64,000 nt of DNA from Roseobacter ponti (GCF_012932215.1 NZ_CP048788.1:1798001-1862000); one strand, 5' to 3'; positions 44,081-53,373 are shown, numbered from the stretch's first letter. Numbers and translations are program-made. The notes: a model not told the origin generated them from the letters alone.

Positions 44081-45301
44081 TCAGGCAAAAAGGTCATGCG
44101 CCAGTTCCAGCGCATCGACCAGCACATCGACCTCATCCGTGGTGTTGTAAAGCCCGAAGGACGCGCGGCAGGTGGCGGTAAGCCCCATGTGTTCCATCAG
44201 CGGCCCCACGCAATGCTGACCGGCCCGCACCGCGACCCCTTTCTTGTCGAGGATCGTCGAGATGTCATGAGCATGTGCCGCCCCGTCGAGCGTAAAGCTG
44301 AAGATGGCGGCCTTGTCGGGGGTGGTGCCCTGCATCTGCAGCCAGTTCAGGCCTCCCAGACGCTCGACGGTATAATCGCGCAGCGCGTCTTCATGTGCTG
44401 CGATGTTCTGCATGCCCAGACCCATCATGTACTCCAGTGCGACCCCGAGACCGATGGTCTGCACGATACCGGGGGTGCCGGCCTCGAATTTCATCGGCGG
44501 ATCATTGTAAGAGACCGCGTTTTTGGTCACTTCGCGGATCATGTCGCCGCCGCCGATAAAGGGACGCATCTCGGCCATACGCTCACGCGTGACATAGATC
44601 GCACCCGAACCTGACGGTCCATAAAGTTTGTGCCCGGTGATTGCATAGAAATCGCAGCCGATGTCCTGTACGTCCACAGGCTGATGCACCGCGGCCTGGC
44701 TGCCGTCGATTAGCACGGGAACACCGCGTTTATGCGCCTCGGCAGTGATGGTTTTCACGTCAACCCTTGTGCCCAGCAGGTTGGACAGGTGTGAAATCGC
44801 CACGAGTTTCGTGCGAGGTCCGATGGCATCAATGACCGCCTGCGGATCAAGCGCCCCGGTGGCGTCCACGTCGACCCATTTCAGCACGACCCCCTGACGC
44901 TCGCGCAGAAAATGCCATGGCACGATATTGGCATGATGTTCCATGACGCTGAGCACGATCTCGTCGCCGGCTTCCATACGGGGCATCGCCCAGGAATAGG
45001 CGACCATGTTGATGCCTTCGGTGGTACCGGAATTCAGAACGATCTCATCTTCGGAGCCTGCGTTGAGAAACTTTGCAATCACGCCCCGCACGCTTTCGTA
45101 TTTATCGGTGGCGAGATTCGACAGGAAATGAAGCCCCCGGTGCACGTTTGCATATTCGTTTGAATAGGCATTGGTTATGGCGTCGATCACGACCTGCGGC
45201 TTTTGTGCCGAGGCACCGTTGTCGAGATAGACCAGCGGCTTGCCGTTCACTTCACGCGACAGGATCGGAAAATCGCCGCGGATTTTGGTCACGTCATACA
45301 T
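44081..45301 (-). CDS. sufS: cysteine desulfurase SufS (group II)
   Basis: This 406-residue PLP enzyme takes sulfur from cysteine for Fe-S assembly. The PLP lysine lies in ITGHKLYGPSG, and the persulfide Cys is in RAGQHCVGPLM with the short, structured group II loop. The N-terminal VRGDFPILSREVNGKPLVYLDN and CRASFGLYNT near the end are SufS hallmarks. It overlaps the preceding Yip1-type gene by 8 bp and is last in the suf operon. A tRNA-Arg follows on the same strand. Confidence 0.96.
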   Translation of the reverse strand: MYDVTKIRGDFPILSREVNGKPLVYLDNGASAQKPQVVIDAITNAYSNEYANVHRGLHFLSNLATDKYESVRGVIAKFLNAGSEDEIVLNSGTTEGINMVAYSWAMPRMEAGDEIVLSVMEHHANIVPWHFLRERQGVVLKWVDVDATGALDPQAVIDAIGPRTKLVAISHLSNLLGTRVDVKTITAEAHKRGVPVLIDGSQAAVHQPVDVQDIGCDFYAITGHKLYGPSGSGAIYVTRERMAEMRPFIGGGDMIREVTKNAVSYNDPPMKFEAGTPGIVQTIGLGVALEYMMGLGMQNIAAHEDALRDYTVERLGGLNWLQMQGTTPDKAAIFSFTLDGAAHAHDISTILDKKGVAVRAGQHCVGPLMEHMGLTATCRASFGLYNTTDEVDVLVDALELAHDLFA

Positions 45302-45887
45302 TCGGGGGTACTCCGATGGCGGCCACGCCGATGATGGAAAAAAGAATGGAGAGGCTGAGCAGCAGACCCATGGTGCCGACGATCAGAACGCCGAAGGCGC
45401 GCATCATCGAATTGAGTTTCAACCCGATATTCAGGAAGTGCATAAAAATCCAGAGCGTCGCGACACCGACAAAGAGCATCACGAAACTGGCCAGCACGGG
45501 TGAGAGCAGTATCAGCACGATCATCACAGCCTGGGCCACCGTGCGCATCACCTGCAGCCAGATCATCAGCGTCAGCAGATCGCCCATGGTTTCGGCGCCG
45601 CCCAGCATGCGCCCGGTCCAGAAGAGCGCGTGCACCATGAGCACAAAGCCACCCGCGATCAGCGTGAAGTACAGGAACGGCGAGGCCAGAAAGGTCTGAA
45701 GCTGCTCGGGCACCGGAAAGATGTAATTGGAGAGGGTCGCAAGCCAGGTGTTCACCACCGAGATCACCGCCACAGCGCTCCAGAGTGCCTCACGCGGCCG
45801 GGGTCGCGACAGGATCACCGCTGCGGCCTCACCGGGCGCGCGCAGCGTCAGCAGCATCATAGAGGTAAGTGTGGCCGATGCGGTCAT
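45294..45887 (-). CDS. Yip1-domain membrane protein (first of pair by position)
   Basis: The protein is 197 residues with about five hydrophobic segments. The Yip1 pattern is present: LRAPGEAAAVIL, a conserved Gly/Tyr region FLYFTLIAGGFVLMVHALFWTGRMLGG, then VMRTVAQAVMIVLILL. It is found within the suf operon, overlapping the next Yip1-type gene (ATGA) and sufS (8 bp). Its role in Fe-S assembly, if any, is unknown. Confidence 0.75.
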   Translation of the reverse strand: MTASATLTSMMLLTLRAPGEAAAVILSRPRPREALWSAVAVISVVNTWLATLSNYIFPVPEQLQTFLASPFLYFTLIAGGFVLMVHALFWTGRMLGGAETMGDLLTLMIWLQVMRTVAQAVMIVLILLSPVLASFVMLFVGVATLWIFMHFLNIGLKLNSMMRAFGVLIVGTMGLLLSLSILFSIIGVAAIGVPPNV

Positions 45888-46369
45888 CCCTGCCCTTTCT
45901 CCGCTGTAATCAGCCCGCCGATCCAGAACCAGCCAAAGACCGACACCCAGATCAGACCGACAATCTGCAACGCCGGTCCCGGACCAATAAAGCCGGCCAC
46001 AAGGCCGTTGAGCAGAACCACCGGCGAGGCCGCCAGCAGCGCCCAGAACAGTGCGATACGGGCGCCGTAGAAAGTACCTTTTCCGCGCATCAGCTTTGCC
46101 GCGATGTGGCTCAGGGCGGCAATGCAGTAAAGCATTAGCGGCGCAAGAAACACCCAGGCCATAAGCGAGGCGCCCATGAGCATGTTGAGCTCCTGGTCGT
46201 TGATATGTGCCTCACGGGCGAGCCGGGGCAGCTGTGCCACAAACATCAGCAGACAGCCGGCCATCAGATAGGCCAGAGCGCGGTCTTCACGCTCGCCGCG
46301 CGCCAGCAGCCGGCGCACAACCTTGCCCGGCCCTGTATAGGTGGCCGGAATGTCGCGTGTCACCGGCAT
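45884..46369 (-). CDS. Yip1-family membrane protein (second of pair)
   Basis: The protein is 161 residues. A cytoplasmic N-terminus (VVRRLLARGEREDRALAYLMAG) leads to four hydrophobic segments, including WVFLAPLMLYCIAALSHIAAKLM and ARIALFWALLAASPVVLLNGLVAGFIGPG. It shares 1 bp with the sufD stop and 4 bp with the next gene. The two Yip-type proteins are likely to act together. Confidence 0.75.
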   Translation of the reverse strand: MPVTRDIPATYTGPGKVVRRLLARGEREDRALAYLMAGCLLMFVAQLPRLAREAHINDQELNMLMGASLMAWVFLAPLMLYCIAALSHIAAKLMRGKGTFYGARIALFWALLAASPVVLLNGLVAGFIGPGPALQIVGLIWVSVFGWFWIGGLITAEKGQG

Positions 46370-47649
46370 CAGCTGCGATGCCGTTCCAGCCAGCCGCTGA
46401 GCAGGCCGTTGATCTCGTCGCGCAGCGGCTCATCGTCGATTTCCTCGACCGCTTCCGACAGAAACGCAAGCGTCAGCAGATCCGTGGCGGGCCCCTCAGG
46501 CACCCCCCGCGAGCGCATATAAAAGAGCGCATCCTCATCGATCGCGCCCGAGGTGGACCCGTGCGAACAGGCCACATCATCAGCATAGATCTCAAGCTCG
46601 GGTTTGGCGAGAAACTGGCTGTCGTCATCCAGCAGCAGCGACTGGCTGATCTGATAGCCATCGGTTTTCTGAGCGCCGGCTTTGACGAGGATTTTGCCCT
46701 GGAAGACACCCGTGGCACCATTGCGCAGCACCTTTTTGAACACCTGACGGCTCTCGCAGTTCACCGCATCATGGGTAATGAAAACCGTGTCGTCATGATG
46801 GAAATCACCGTCGCCCACGCAGGCGCCGGCCACATGGGCCACGGCGTCATCACCGGTCAGCTCAATCACGCATTCATTGCGCGTCAGCACGCCGTTCACG
46901 GTGAGTGTGAAGGATTTGAACGTACTCTCGGTGCCGAGGCGGGTGAAGATATGCGTGGCCGCGCGGCGTTCATGATCCCTGCCCTGCGCGCGCACATGAT
47001 GGAAGGTCGCGTGGTCGGCAACATCGACTTCCATCACTTTGTTGAACCGCGCCGCTGCGGGCCCGTTTTCAATCACTGTGATCCCGGCGCCCTCATCGAG
47101 CCGGATTACATGATGAAGAATGGCATCCGACGTCTCGGAGTTATGGCGATATGTCAGGTTTACCGGCTTTTCAGCCCTGCCCGTCACATGGATCAGAATG
47201 CCATCGGGTGCAAAGGCGGTATTCAGGGCCGCGAGGGGGCGTTCCACCGGTTTCTGCCCGCGTGCCTCAAGACGTCCGTAAAGATCCTGTGCCCAGTGAA
47301 TATCAGCGCCTGCTTCAGCCAGACGTTCGATCACGACGCCCGACATCGCCAGATCATCGGAGGCGTCGGCGTCAAAGACACCATCGACAAACACGATGTT
47401 CAGCCGGTCGATTTCGCTGAAAACCGGTGGCTCTTCATTACTGAAAAGGGCCGCGGCGGGGGCGTCTGCCTGCACCAGCGTATCGGGACGCGTATACTTC
47501 CAGTACTCATCGCGCCGCGTGGGCAGCCCCATTGCTGTCAGCCGGTCGAGCGCCTCGCGCCGGGGCGCTTCGGCCCAGCCACCCCGGGGCAGCGTCAGGG
47601 CCGCGAGCCGGTCTTCGGTGGCCGTGCGTTTCAGTGCAGCATCTGCCAT
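46369..47649 (-). CDS. sufD: Fe-S cluster assembly protein SufD
   Basis: The protein is 426 residues. The right-handed beta-helix core and C-terminal helical domain (SufBD fold) are visible: KPVNLTYRHNSETSD, VADHATFHHVRAQGRD, GDFHHDDTVFITHDAVNCESRQVFKKVL, GVFQGKILVKAGAQKTDGYQISQSLLL, and the conserved EIYADDVACSHGSTSGAIDEDALFYMRSRG. It forms the SufBC2D scaffold with SufB and SufC. Start and stop each overlap a neighbour by 1 bp. Confidence 0.95.
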   Translation of the reverse strand: MADAALKRTATEDRLAALTLPRGGWAEAPRREALDRLTAMGLPTRRDEYWKYTRPDTLVQADAPAAALFSNEEPPVFSEIDRLNIVFVDGVFDADASDDLAMSGVVIERLAEAGADIHWAQDLYGRLEARGQKPVERPLAALNTAFAPDGILIHVTGRAEKPVNLTYRHNSETSDAILHHVIRLDEGAGITVIENGPAAARFNKVMEVDVADHATFHHVRAQGRDHERRAATHIFTRLGTESTFKSFTLTVNGVLTRNECVIELTGDDAVAHVAGACVGDGDFHHDDTVFITHDAVNCESRQVFKKVLRNGATGVFQGKILVKAGAQKTDGYQISQSLLLDDDSQFLAKPELEIYADDVACSHGSTSGAIDEDALFYMRSRGVPEGPATDLLTLAFLSEAVEEIDDEPLRDEINGLLSGWLERHRS

Positions 47650-48404
47650 TACGCCACCTCGGCAAGAATGCCGGCATAGCCGTTGTTTTCGACCTCGAGG
47701 GCAAGGTCCGGCCCCCCGGTTTTCACGATTTTGCCGTCTGCCATGATATGCACCACATCGGGTTTGATGTGATCAAGCAGACGCTGGTAATGGGTGATCA
47801 CGAGAAATCCGCGGCCCTCGCTTCGCAGCGCATTGACGCCCTCGGCCACCAGTTTCATTGCGTCCACATCAAGCCCGGAATCGGTTTCGTCAAGGATGCA
47901 CATCTTCGGCTCAAGCATTGCCATCTGCAGAATTTCATTGCGCTTTTTCTCGCCGCCTGAGAAGCCCACGTTTACCGGGCGCTTGAGCATATCCGCGTCA
48001 ATCTTGAGCTCTTTCGCACGGGCGCGCACGACTTTCAGAAACTCCGCTGCTGACATTTCTTCCTCGCCGCGCGCTTTACGCTGCGCATTCACTGCGGTGC
48101 GCAGAAAGGTCATATTGCCGACCCCGGGAATTTCGACAGGATACTGGAATGCCAGAAAGAGACCGGCTGCGGCGCGCTCTTCAGGCTCCATCTCCAGCAC
48201 GTCCTCGCCCTCCAGCGTGACCGTGCCATCGGTGACTTCATAGCCATCTTTGCCCGAGAGCACATAGGACAGCGTCGATTTACCCGAGCCGTTTGGCCCC
48301 ATGATCGCGTGGACTTTGCCGGCTTCGATCTCCAGATCGACGCCTTTGAGGATCTGCTTGTCCTCTTCTTCCAGTTTGACCTGCAGGTTCTTGATGCTCA
48401 GCAT
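47649..48404 (-). CDS. sufC: Fe-S cluster assembly ATPase SufC
   Basis: This 251-residue ABC-type ATPase is not a transporter. Walker A GPNGSGKST, signature FSGGEKKRNEILQ and Walker B MCILDETDSGLDVDA, with the SufC-specific LDETDSGLD, are present. It drives conformational change in the SufBCD scaffold. sufD follows with a 1-bp overlap (TAATG). Confidence 0.97.
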   Translation of the reverse strand: MLSIKNLQVKLEEEDKQILKGVDLEIEAGKVHAIMGPNGSGKSTLSYVLSGKDGYEVTDGTVTLEGEDVLEMEPEERAAAGLFLAFQYPVEIPGVGNMTFLRTAVNAQRKARGEEEMSAAEFLKVVRARAKELKIDADMLKRPVNVGFSGGEKKRNEILQMAMLEPKMCILDETDSGLDVDAMKLVAEGVNALRSEGRGFLVITHYQRLLDHIKPDVVHIMADGKIVKTGGPDLALEVENNGYAGILAEVA

Positions 48405-48473
48405 GTTTCGTATCCTGTTTTTGGTTTCGCATCGGGCGAAAGCGTTCTCTGTCAGTGTGTTAAGTCTGTTTGT

Positions 48474-48788
48474 TCAGGTGATTGTCACAGCGGTGCCAGA
48501 GACTGACACCATCAGCATGCTGTCCCCAATCACCTCGTAATCAAGATCAATGCCGACAACAGCATTGGCCCCGAGTGTCGCCGCGCGTTCTTCGAGTTCG
48601 CGCATAGCCTCGTCGCGGGCGTCTTTGAGTTTTGACTCATAGGCGCCGGAGCGACCGCCGATCACATCGGTGACGGAGGCAAAGAAATCACGCACGATAT
48701 TGGCACCCATGATCGCCTCGCCGACGACGATGCCTTTATACGCGGTGATCGGGTGACCCTCGATCGTGTTGGTGGTTGTCACAATCAT
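48474..48788 (-). CDS. YbjQ/UPF0145 heavy-metal-binding-domain protein
   Basis: The protein is 104 residues, begins [21 protein letters not shown] and has the family's [37 protein letters not shown]. YbjQ proteins form pentamers and were once thought to bind metals. The real function is unknown. It lies between sufB and sufC, overlapping the preceding small gene by 4 bp and 69 bp before sufC, so it belongs to the operon. Confidence 0.88.
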   Translation of the reverse strand: MIVTTTNTIEGHPITAYKGIVVGEAIMGANIVRDFFASVTDVIGGRSGAYESKLKDARDEAMRELEERAATLGANAVVGIDLDYEVIGDSMLMVSVSGTAVTIT

Positions 48789-49057
48789 TGCTTCGTTCCG
48801 TCTTCTTCATCCACGGGTGCAAGACCGCGACGGTTCGACGACAGGAACACCAGGGTTCGGAGTGCCGCCAGTGTCATCGCGCCACCGATTGCGAGAGCAA
48901 CGGTCAGATCAGGCAGAAAGATCAACCCGATCACCGCGCCGATCACAGCTCCGAGCAGTGCGGCCACGGCCATAGCCCCCGCGACGCCTTTCGGGCCAGG
49001 CGGCTCCTGCGGCGGCATCTCGGGTCCGAGATCGTGTTTGTCGGGTTGAATGCCCAT
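48785..49057 (-). CDS. small two-helix membrane protein
   Basis: This 90-residue protein has a Pro-rich polar N-terminus (about 1-22) and two hydrophobic helices ([21 protein letters not shown] and [22 protein letters not shown]). No family was recognised. It is placed directly after sufB (3 bp) and overlaps the YbjQ gene, so it is cotranscribed with suf. Gly-rich helix faces suggest oligomers or hydrophobic packing. Confidence 0.7.
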   Translation of the reverse strand: MGIQPDKHDLGPEMPPQEPPGPKGVAGAMAVAALLGAVIGAVIGLIFLPDLTVALAIGGAMTLAALRTLVFLSSNRRGLAPVDEEDGTKQ

Positions 49058-49060
49058 GCC

Positions 49061-50599
49061 TCAGCCCACCGATCCTTCGAGTGAGATCGCCACCAGCTGC
49101 TGCGCTTCCATGGCAAACTCCATCGGCAGCGCCTGCAGCACGTCTTTGCAGAAACCGTTGACTACCAGCGCCACGGCTTCTTCCTCGTCCATACCGCGCG
49201 ATCGGCAGTAAAAGAGCTGATCGTCGTCTACCTTGGAGGTCGTCGCCTCGTGCTCTACCCGGGATGAATTGTTGCGCACCTCGATATAGGGCACCGTGTG
49301 CGCCCCGCACTTGTCGCCGATCAGAAGGCTGTCGCACTGGGTGTAATTGCGCCCTTCTTTGGCTTTGGGGTGCATCGAGACGAGCCCGCGATATGTATTC
49401 TGTGCCTTGCCTGCCGAGATCCCCTTGGAGACGATGCGCGACTTGGTGCGCTTGCCCAGGTGGATCATCTTGGTGCCGGTATCGGCCTGCTGCATATTGT
49501 TGGCGATGGCGATGGAATAAAACTCGCCCTGGCTGTCGTCGCCGCGCAGGATGCAGGAGGGATATTTCCATGTCACCGCAGAGCCGGTTTCGACCTGGGT
49601 CCACATTACCTTGGCGCGGTCGCCGCGGCAGTCGGCGCGTTTGGTCACGAAGTTATAGATGCCGCCCTTGCCGTTTTCATCGCCCGGATACCAGTTCTGC
49701 ACGGTGGAATATTTTACCTCCGCGTCTTCCTCGACGATGATCTCCACGACAGCCGCATGCAGCTGCGCGATGTCGCGCTGGGGTGCGGTGCAGCCTTCGA
49801 GGTAAGATACGTAAGAACCCTTATCCGCGATGATCAGCGTGCGTTCGAACTGGCCGGTGTTTTCGGCATTGATGCGGAAATAGGTGGAAAGCTCCATCGG
49901 GCAGCGCACGCCCGGTGGCACGTAGACGAAAGAACCGTCAGAGAAAACGGCCGAGTTCAGGGTCGCATAATAGTTGTCGGAGACCGGCACGACGGTGCCG
50001 AGATACTTCTTCACCAGCTCCGGATGTTCGCGGATGGCCTCGGAGATCGAGCAGAAAATAACGCCTGCCTTTTTCAGCTCTTCCTGAAAAGTCGTGCCGA
50101 CAGAGACAGAATCAAAGACCGCATCGACAGCCACTTTGCGCGGCTCGTCGCCGAGCTCTTCGGCGCCCTCGACACCTGCGAGGATCATCTGTTCTTTCAG
50201 CGGGATGCCCAGTTTCTTGTAAGTTTCCAGAAGCTTGGGGTCCACATCGTCCAGCGATTTCGGTTTCACTTCCATCGATTTCGGACGCGCGTAGTAATAC
50301 TGGTCCTGGAAATCTATTTCCGGATAATCGACCATCGCCCATTTGGGCTCTTCTTTTTGCAGCCAGCGCTCATAGGCGGCCAGACGCCATTCGGTCATCC
50401 ATTCCGGCTCTTCGTTCTTTTCCGAAATCAGACGCACGATGTCCGGGCTCAGCCCTTTTGGCGCATATTCCATCTCGATGTCGGTGGACCATCCGTACTT
50501 GTACTTGCCGCCAACCTCACGGACGGCATCGACCGTCTCCTGATCAACGCCTTCCTTGACCTGTACGTCAGCTGCGTCTGCCTGGTCGAGTGCTGCCAT
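49061..50599 (-). CDS. sufB: Fe-S cluster assembly protein SufB
   Basis: This 512-residue major scaffold subunit accepts sulfur from SufS and builds the cluster with SufC and SufD. Visible family blocks are [86 protein letters not shown] and [22 protein letters not shown]. Several cysteines, including that of CTAP, are conserved. ATG 50599 (MAALDQAD) has GGAGGA upstream. The longer frame overlaps the preceding gene and was rejected. Confidence 0.96.
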   Translation of the reverse strand: MAALDQADAADVQVKEGVDQETVDAVREVGGKYKYGWSTDIEMEYAPKGLSPDIVRLISEKNEEPEWMTEWRLAAYERWLQKEEPKWAMVDYPEIDFQDQYYYARPKSMEVKPKSLDDVDPKLLETYKKLGIPLKEQMILAGVEGAEELGDEPRKVAVDAVFDSVSVGTTFQEELKKAGVIFCSISEAIREHPELVKKYLGTVVPVSDNYYATLNSAVFSDGSFVYVPPGVRCPMELSTYFRINAENTGQFERTLIIADKGSYVSYLEGCTAPQRDIAQLHAAVVEIIVEEDAEVKYSTVQNWYPGDENGKGGIYNFVTKRADCRGDRAKVMWTQVETGSAVTWKYPSCILRGDDSQGEFYSIAIANNMQQADTGTKMIHLGKRTKSRIVSKGISAGKAQNTYRGLVSMHPKAKEGRNYTQCDSLLIGDKCGAHTVPYIEVRNNSSRVEHEATTSKVDDDQLFYCRSRGMDEEEAVALVVNGFCKDVLQALPMEFAMEAQQLVAISLEGSVG

Positions 50600-50613
50600 G
50601 TCTTCCTCCGGTC

Positions 50614-51798
50614 TCACGCCGCACGGGCGCGGAATTTCTCTTCTCTTTTCAGCCATGCCTCAGCGAACCTGAGCACGTCTTTTTTTGTCGTCTCCAGCCC
50701 CAGCGATACGCGGATCGCACTGGCGGATGTCTCATCGTCAAATCCCATAGCCCGAAGCACGGCGCTTGCCCGGACCTTGCCGCTTGAACAGGCAGATCCG
50801 GCGCTGATTGCGAAGCCGGCCAGATCCATCTGAATGACCTGTGCCTCGCCTTTCCAGCCCGGGGTCGCAAAACAAATCGTGTTCGGAAGGCGTGTCGCCT
50901 CTTTCCCGACAAAAATAGTTGTCTTTGCGCCGGCTGCAAGAGCGTTTTCTAGAATCTTTCTAAGTTCAGCCACTTCGTCCCACCGTCCGGCGGCCACATC
51001 GCGGGCCGCGGCCTCGGCAGCGGCCCCGAAACCGGCGATACCAGTAATGTTTTCGGTGCCCGACCGGCGGCCCATTTCCTGCCCGCCCCCGCGGATAATG
51101 GCCTGCGGATCTTCAGACGTGAAATTGATCAGTGCGCCGACACCCTTCGGGCCGCCCATCTTATGGGCCGAGAGGATCATATAGGACGGTCGCCTGTCGC
51201 CGTCATAGACCACCGGCATTTTGCCGGCCATCTGCGTGATGTCACAGATCACAGAATAAGGGACTGTGCCGGCGCGCGCGGCGTTGACTGAATTGTCCGC
51301 CACGACCTTTGCGGCCGCCGGCATGACCCCGGTTTCGCTGTTGGCGGCAGACATCGCCACAAGTGCGACGGGGCCGCGGTCAGGCTGCCAGGCCGCGTCT
51401 GCCCGCTGTGTGATAAAGGTGGTGAAGGCTGACGCGCCGGACGCGGAAAGCGCGCCATTCCTGTCATAAAGGGAGGCCAGTGCTGCGTCGCTCCAGACCG
51501 CCAGACAATCATGTTCCGTCGGCAGTGCGGCAAAGAACCCGCCATGACGGTGCTTCTGAGCGACGGCAAGGGCTGCGGCCTCGGTGGCGCTTCCGGTAAA
51601 GATGACCTGGTTGGGGGCGCACCCGACGAGGTCCGCGACCTGACTGCGCGCCCGCTCCATCAGAGCTTTGGCAGCGCGACCTTCTGCATGCACGGATGCC
51701 GGATTGCCAGGCAGGTCCATGGCCTCACTCATCGCCTGCCGGGCTTCGGCGCGCAGCGGAGTAGTCGCGTTGTGGTCCAGATAGGTGCGCGCGCTCAC
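50614..51798 (-). CDS. iscS: group I (IscS/NifS-like) cysteine desulfurase
   Basis: This 394-residue PLP enzyme is distinct from SufS in this operon. It begins [14 protein letters not shown]. The PLP lysine is in [25 protein letters not shown] is the NifS-type signature, and the mobile loop [11 protein letters not shown] carries the active Cys. The GTG start at 51798 is supported by GGGGA. It lies between iscR and sufB, the known order in related Rhodobacter operons. A second desulfurase in one operon may serve other acceptors, such as tRNA thiolation (inference). Confidence 0.93.
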   Translation of the reverse strand: MSARTYLDHNATTPLRAEARQAMSEAMDLPGNPASVHAEGRAAKALMERARSQVADLVGCAPNQVIFTGSATEAAALAVAQKHRHGGFFAALPTEHDCLAVWSDAALASLYDRNGALSASGASAFTTFITQRADAAWQPDRGPVALVAMSAANSETGVMPAAAKVVADNSVNAARAGTVPYSVICDITQMAGKMPVVYDGDRRPSYMILSAHKMGGPKGVGALINFTSEDPQAIIRGGGQEMGRRSGTENITGIAGFGAAAEAAARDVAAGRWDEVAELRKILENALAAGAKTTIFVGKEATRLPNTICFATPGWKGEAQVIQMDLAGFAISAGSACSSGKVRASAVLRAMGFDDETSASAIRVSLGLETTKKDVLRFAEAWLKREEKFRARAA

Positions 51799-51815
51799 GT
51801 CATTCCCCGGTGTTT

Positions 51816-52289
51816 TCAGGCATCGGCGCTGGTATCATCAACCAGCTCGAAAAGATGCGGGACCGCCGGACAGGGCGCAAGTTCGTTTGCGATCACATCC
51901 GAGAGGCGGGTCTGGTGCAAAAAGACGTAGACATGCGCGCTCAGGCCTTCCCAGAGGCGGTTTGTCAGCGATTGCGCACGGCTGCCCGAAGCGCCGCCCG
52001 AAGCACCGGCCCCTTTGTGCATCGCATTTACGGTTTCATCGACCGCCCCGAGGATATCGACCACGCGTATGTCGGATGCGCTGCGCGCGAGGCGATAGCC
52101 GCCCCCCGGCCCGCGCACCGACGTGACCAGATCAGCTCGGCGGAGTTTGACAAAGAGCTGTTCCAGATAGGGCAGCGAAATCGACTGGCGTACCGCGATG
52201 TCGCCCAGCGACACCAGCCTGCCATCGGGCTGCAGCGCGATATCGGCCAGTGCGACCATTGCGTATCTGCCCTTTGTCGAAAGCTTCAC
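51816..52289 (-). CDS. iscR: Rrf2-family regulator IscR lacking the three cluster cysteines
   Basis: The protein is 157 residues from GTG 52289 (MKLSTKGRYAMVALADIAL, the classic IscR start, with GGAGG 9 nt upstream; GTG 52298 is in the ribosome site). Wing-helix residues PYLEQLFVKLRRADLVTSVRGPGGGY fit IscR. The region that in E. coli holds Cys92/98/104 reads HKGAGASGGASGSRAQSLTN, with no Cys. The only cysteine in the whole protein is Cys140. Rhodobacter sphaeroides IscR is known to be of this unusual type and still represses iron-sulfur genes. It heads the operon. Confidence 0.93.
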   Translation of the reverse strand: MKLSTKGRYAMVALADIALQPDGRLVSLGDIAVRQSISLPYLEQLFVKLRRADLVTSVRGPGGGYRLARSASDIRVVDILGAVDETVNAMHKGAGASGGASGSRAQSLTNRLWEGLSAHVYVFLHQTRLSDVIANELAPCPAVPHLFELVDDTSADA

Positions 52290-52396
52290 GGTGGCCACCC
52301 TCCCCGTTCAGTGCGTGCCCCGCCATGTGATTGACGCGGCGCGTTAAAATGCCTACATCCGGAACTCGCCCGCGTGACACACGCGCAGCCTGAATA

Positions 52397-52411
52397 TTAG
52401 AACCGTTCTAA
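52397..52411 (-). promoter_or_regulatory. Irr-box-like palindrome overlapping the isc-suf promoter
   Basis: TTAGAAC-C-GTTCTAA is a perfect 7-bp inverted repeat matching the Irr iron-control element (TTTAGAA-N3-TTCTAAA type). On the minus strand a -35 TTGACG (52433-52428) lies exactly 17 bp from TAGAAC (52410-52405), so the site covers the probable -10. Irr binding here would block Fe-S assembly when iron or haem is scarce, as reported for other Alphaproteobacteria. It could also affect the divergent hydrolase gene at 52473. Confidence 0.75.
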
Positions 52412-52472
52412 GGTGCCTGAGTGAATTCGTCAAGAATGCACAGTGTACCCGGACACCAGCACAGGGACGCAC

Positions 52473-53126
52473 ATGCCCGAGGTCATTTTTCCCGGACCCG
52501 AAGGCCGCCTAGAAGGCCGCTATCACCCGCAAAAAGAACGTGACGCACCGATTGCGATCATCCTGCACCCGCACCCGCAGTTCGGCGGCACGATGAACCA
52601 CGTGATCGTGCACCGCATGCACTACGCATTTTATAACATGGGCTTCACGGTGCTGCGGTTTAATTTCCGCGGGGTCGGGCGCAGCCAGGGCGAATACGAT
52701 CAGGGTATCGGCGAGCTCAGCGATGCCGCCTCCGCCCTCGATTACCTGCAGTCGATGAATAATAATTCCAAGCATTGCTGGGTCGCAGGTTTCTCTTTCG
52801 GCGCCTGGATCGGTATGCAGCTTCTGATGCGCCGGCCCGAGATCACCGGTTTTATCTCGGTGGCGCCGCCTGCCAATATGTATGATTTTTCGTTTCTGGC
52901 GCCCTGCCCGGCATCCGGCCTGATCATCAACGGCACGGCCGACCGCGTGGCACCGCCGGCCGATACAGAGGCGCTGGTGGGCAAGCTGCATGAACAGAAG
53001 GGCATCACCATAACCCATGAACAGGTTGAGGGCGCCGGGCACTTCTTTGAAGAGCCGCATCTGGATACGCTGATCGATACCTCGACCAGTTATGTCAAAC
53101 GCCGCCTGACCGAAACATCAAGGTAA
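52473..53126 (+). CDS. alpha/beta hydrolase
   Basis: The protein is 217 residues. LHPHPQFGGTMNHVIVH, then FRGVGRSQGEYDQG, the nucleophile elbow GFSFGAWIG (GxSxG), NGTADRVAPP with the acid residue, and EGAGHFFEEP with the catalytic His give a complete triad. The family is the short dienelactone-hydrolase-like kind (YpfH/DUF-type). The substrate is unknown. ATG 52473 is preceded by AGGGACGCAC. It is divergent from iscR and leads a three-gene run. Confidence 0.85.
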   Translation: MPEVIFPGPEGRLEGRYHPQKERDAPIAIILHPHPQFGGTMNHVIVHRMHYAFYNMGFTVLRFNFRGVGRSQGEYDQGIGELSDAASALDYLQSMNNNSKHCWVAGFSFGAWIGMQLLMRRPEITGFISVAPPANMYDFSFLAPCPASGLIINGTADRVAPPADTEALVGKLHEQKGITITHEQVEGAGHFFEEPHLDTLIDTSTSYVKRRLTETSR

Positions 53127-53130
53127 GCTC

Positions 53131-53373
53131 ATGGGTATTGTCGAAGACGTTGCAGATGAACTGGCGACGCAAAGCCTCGTGATCATCAACGCCACCGGCG
53201 ATGATGCTTTTGTGGCAAAGGTCGCCGAAGCCATCGGCGGCTCTTCGCAGACCATGGAAGAAGCCTATCTGACTGCCGTGCGGGTGCGCCGCGCCGAACA
53301 ACGCGCGCGCGAACTTCTGGACAGCCTGCAGGCGCAGATCCCGAAACAGCTGGCCGCGCCCGGCAATGACTGA
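53131..53373 (+). CDS. small conserved-looking protein of unknown function
   Basis: This 80-residue protein is acidic at the start (MGIVEDVADELATQSLVIIN) and has a charged C-terminal helix rich in Arg/Ala (VRVRRAEQRARELLDSLQAQ). It has no signal or membrane segment, and no family was recognised. AAGG precedes the ATG. It overlaps the HD-domain gene by 8 bp, so the two are translationally coupled. Confidence 0.7.
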   Translation: MGIVEDVADELATQSLVIINATGDDAFVAKVAEAIGGSSQTMEEAYLTAVRVRRAEQRARELLDSLQAQIPKQLAAPGND

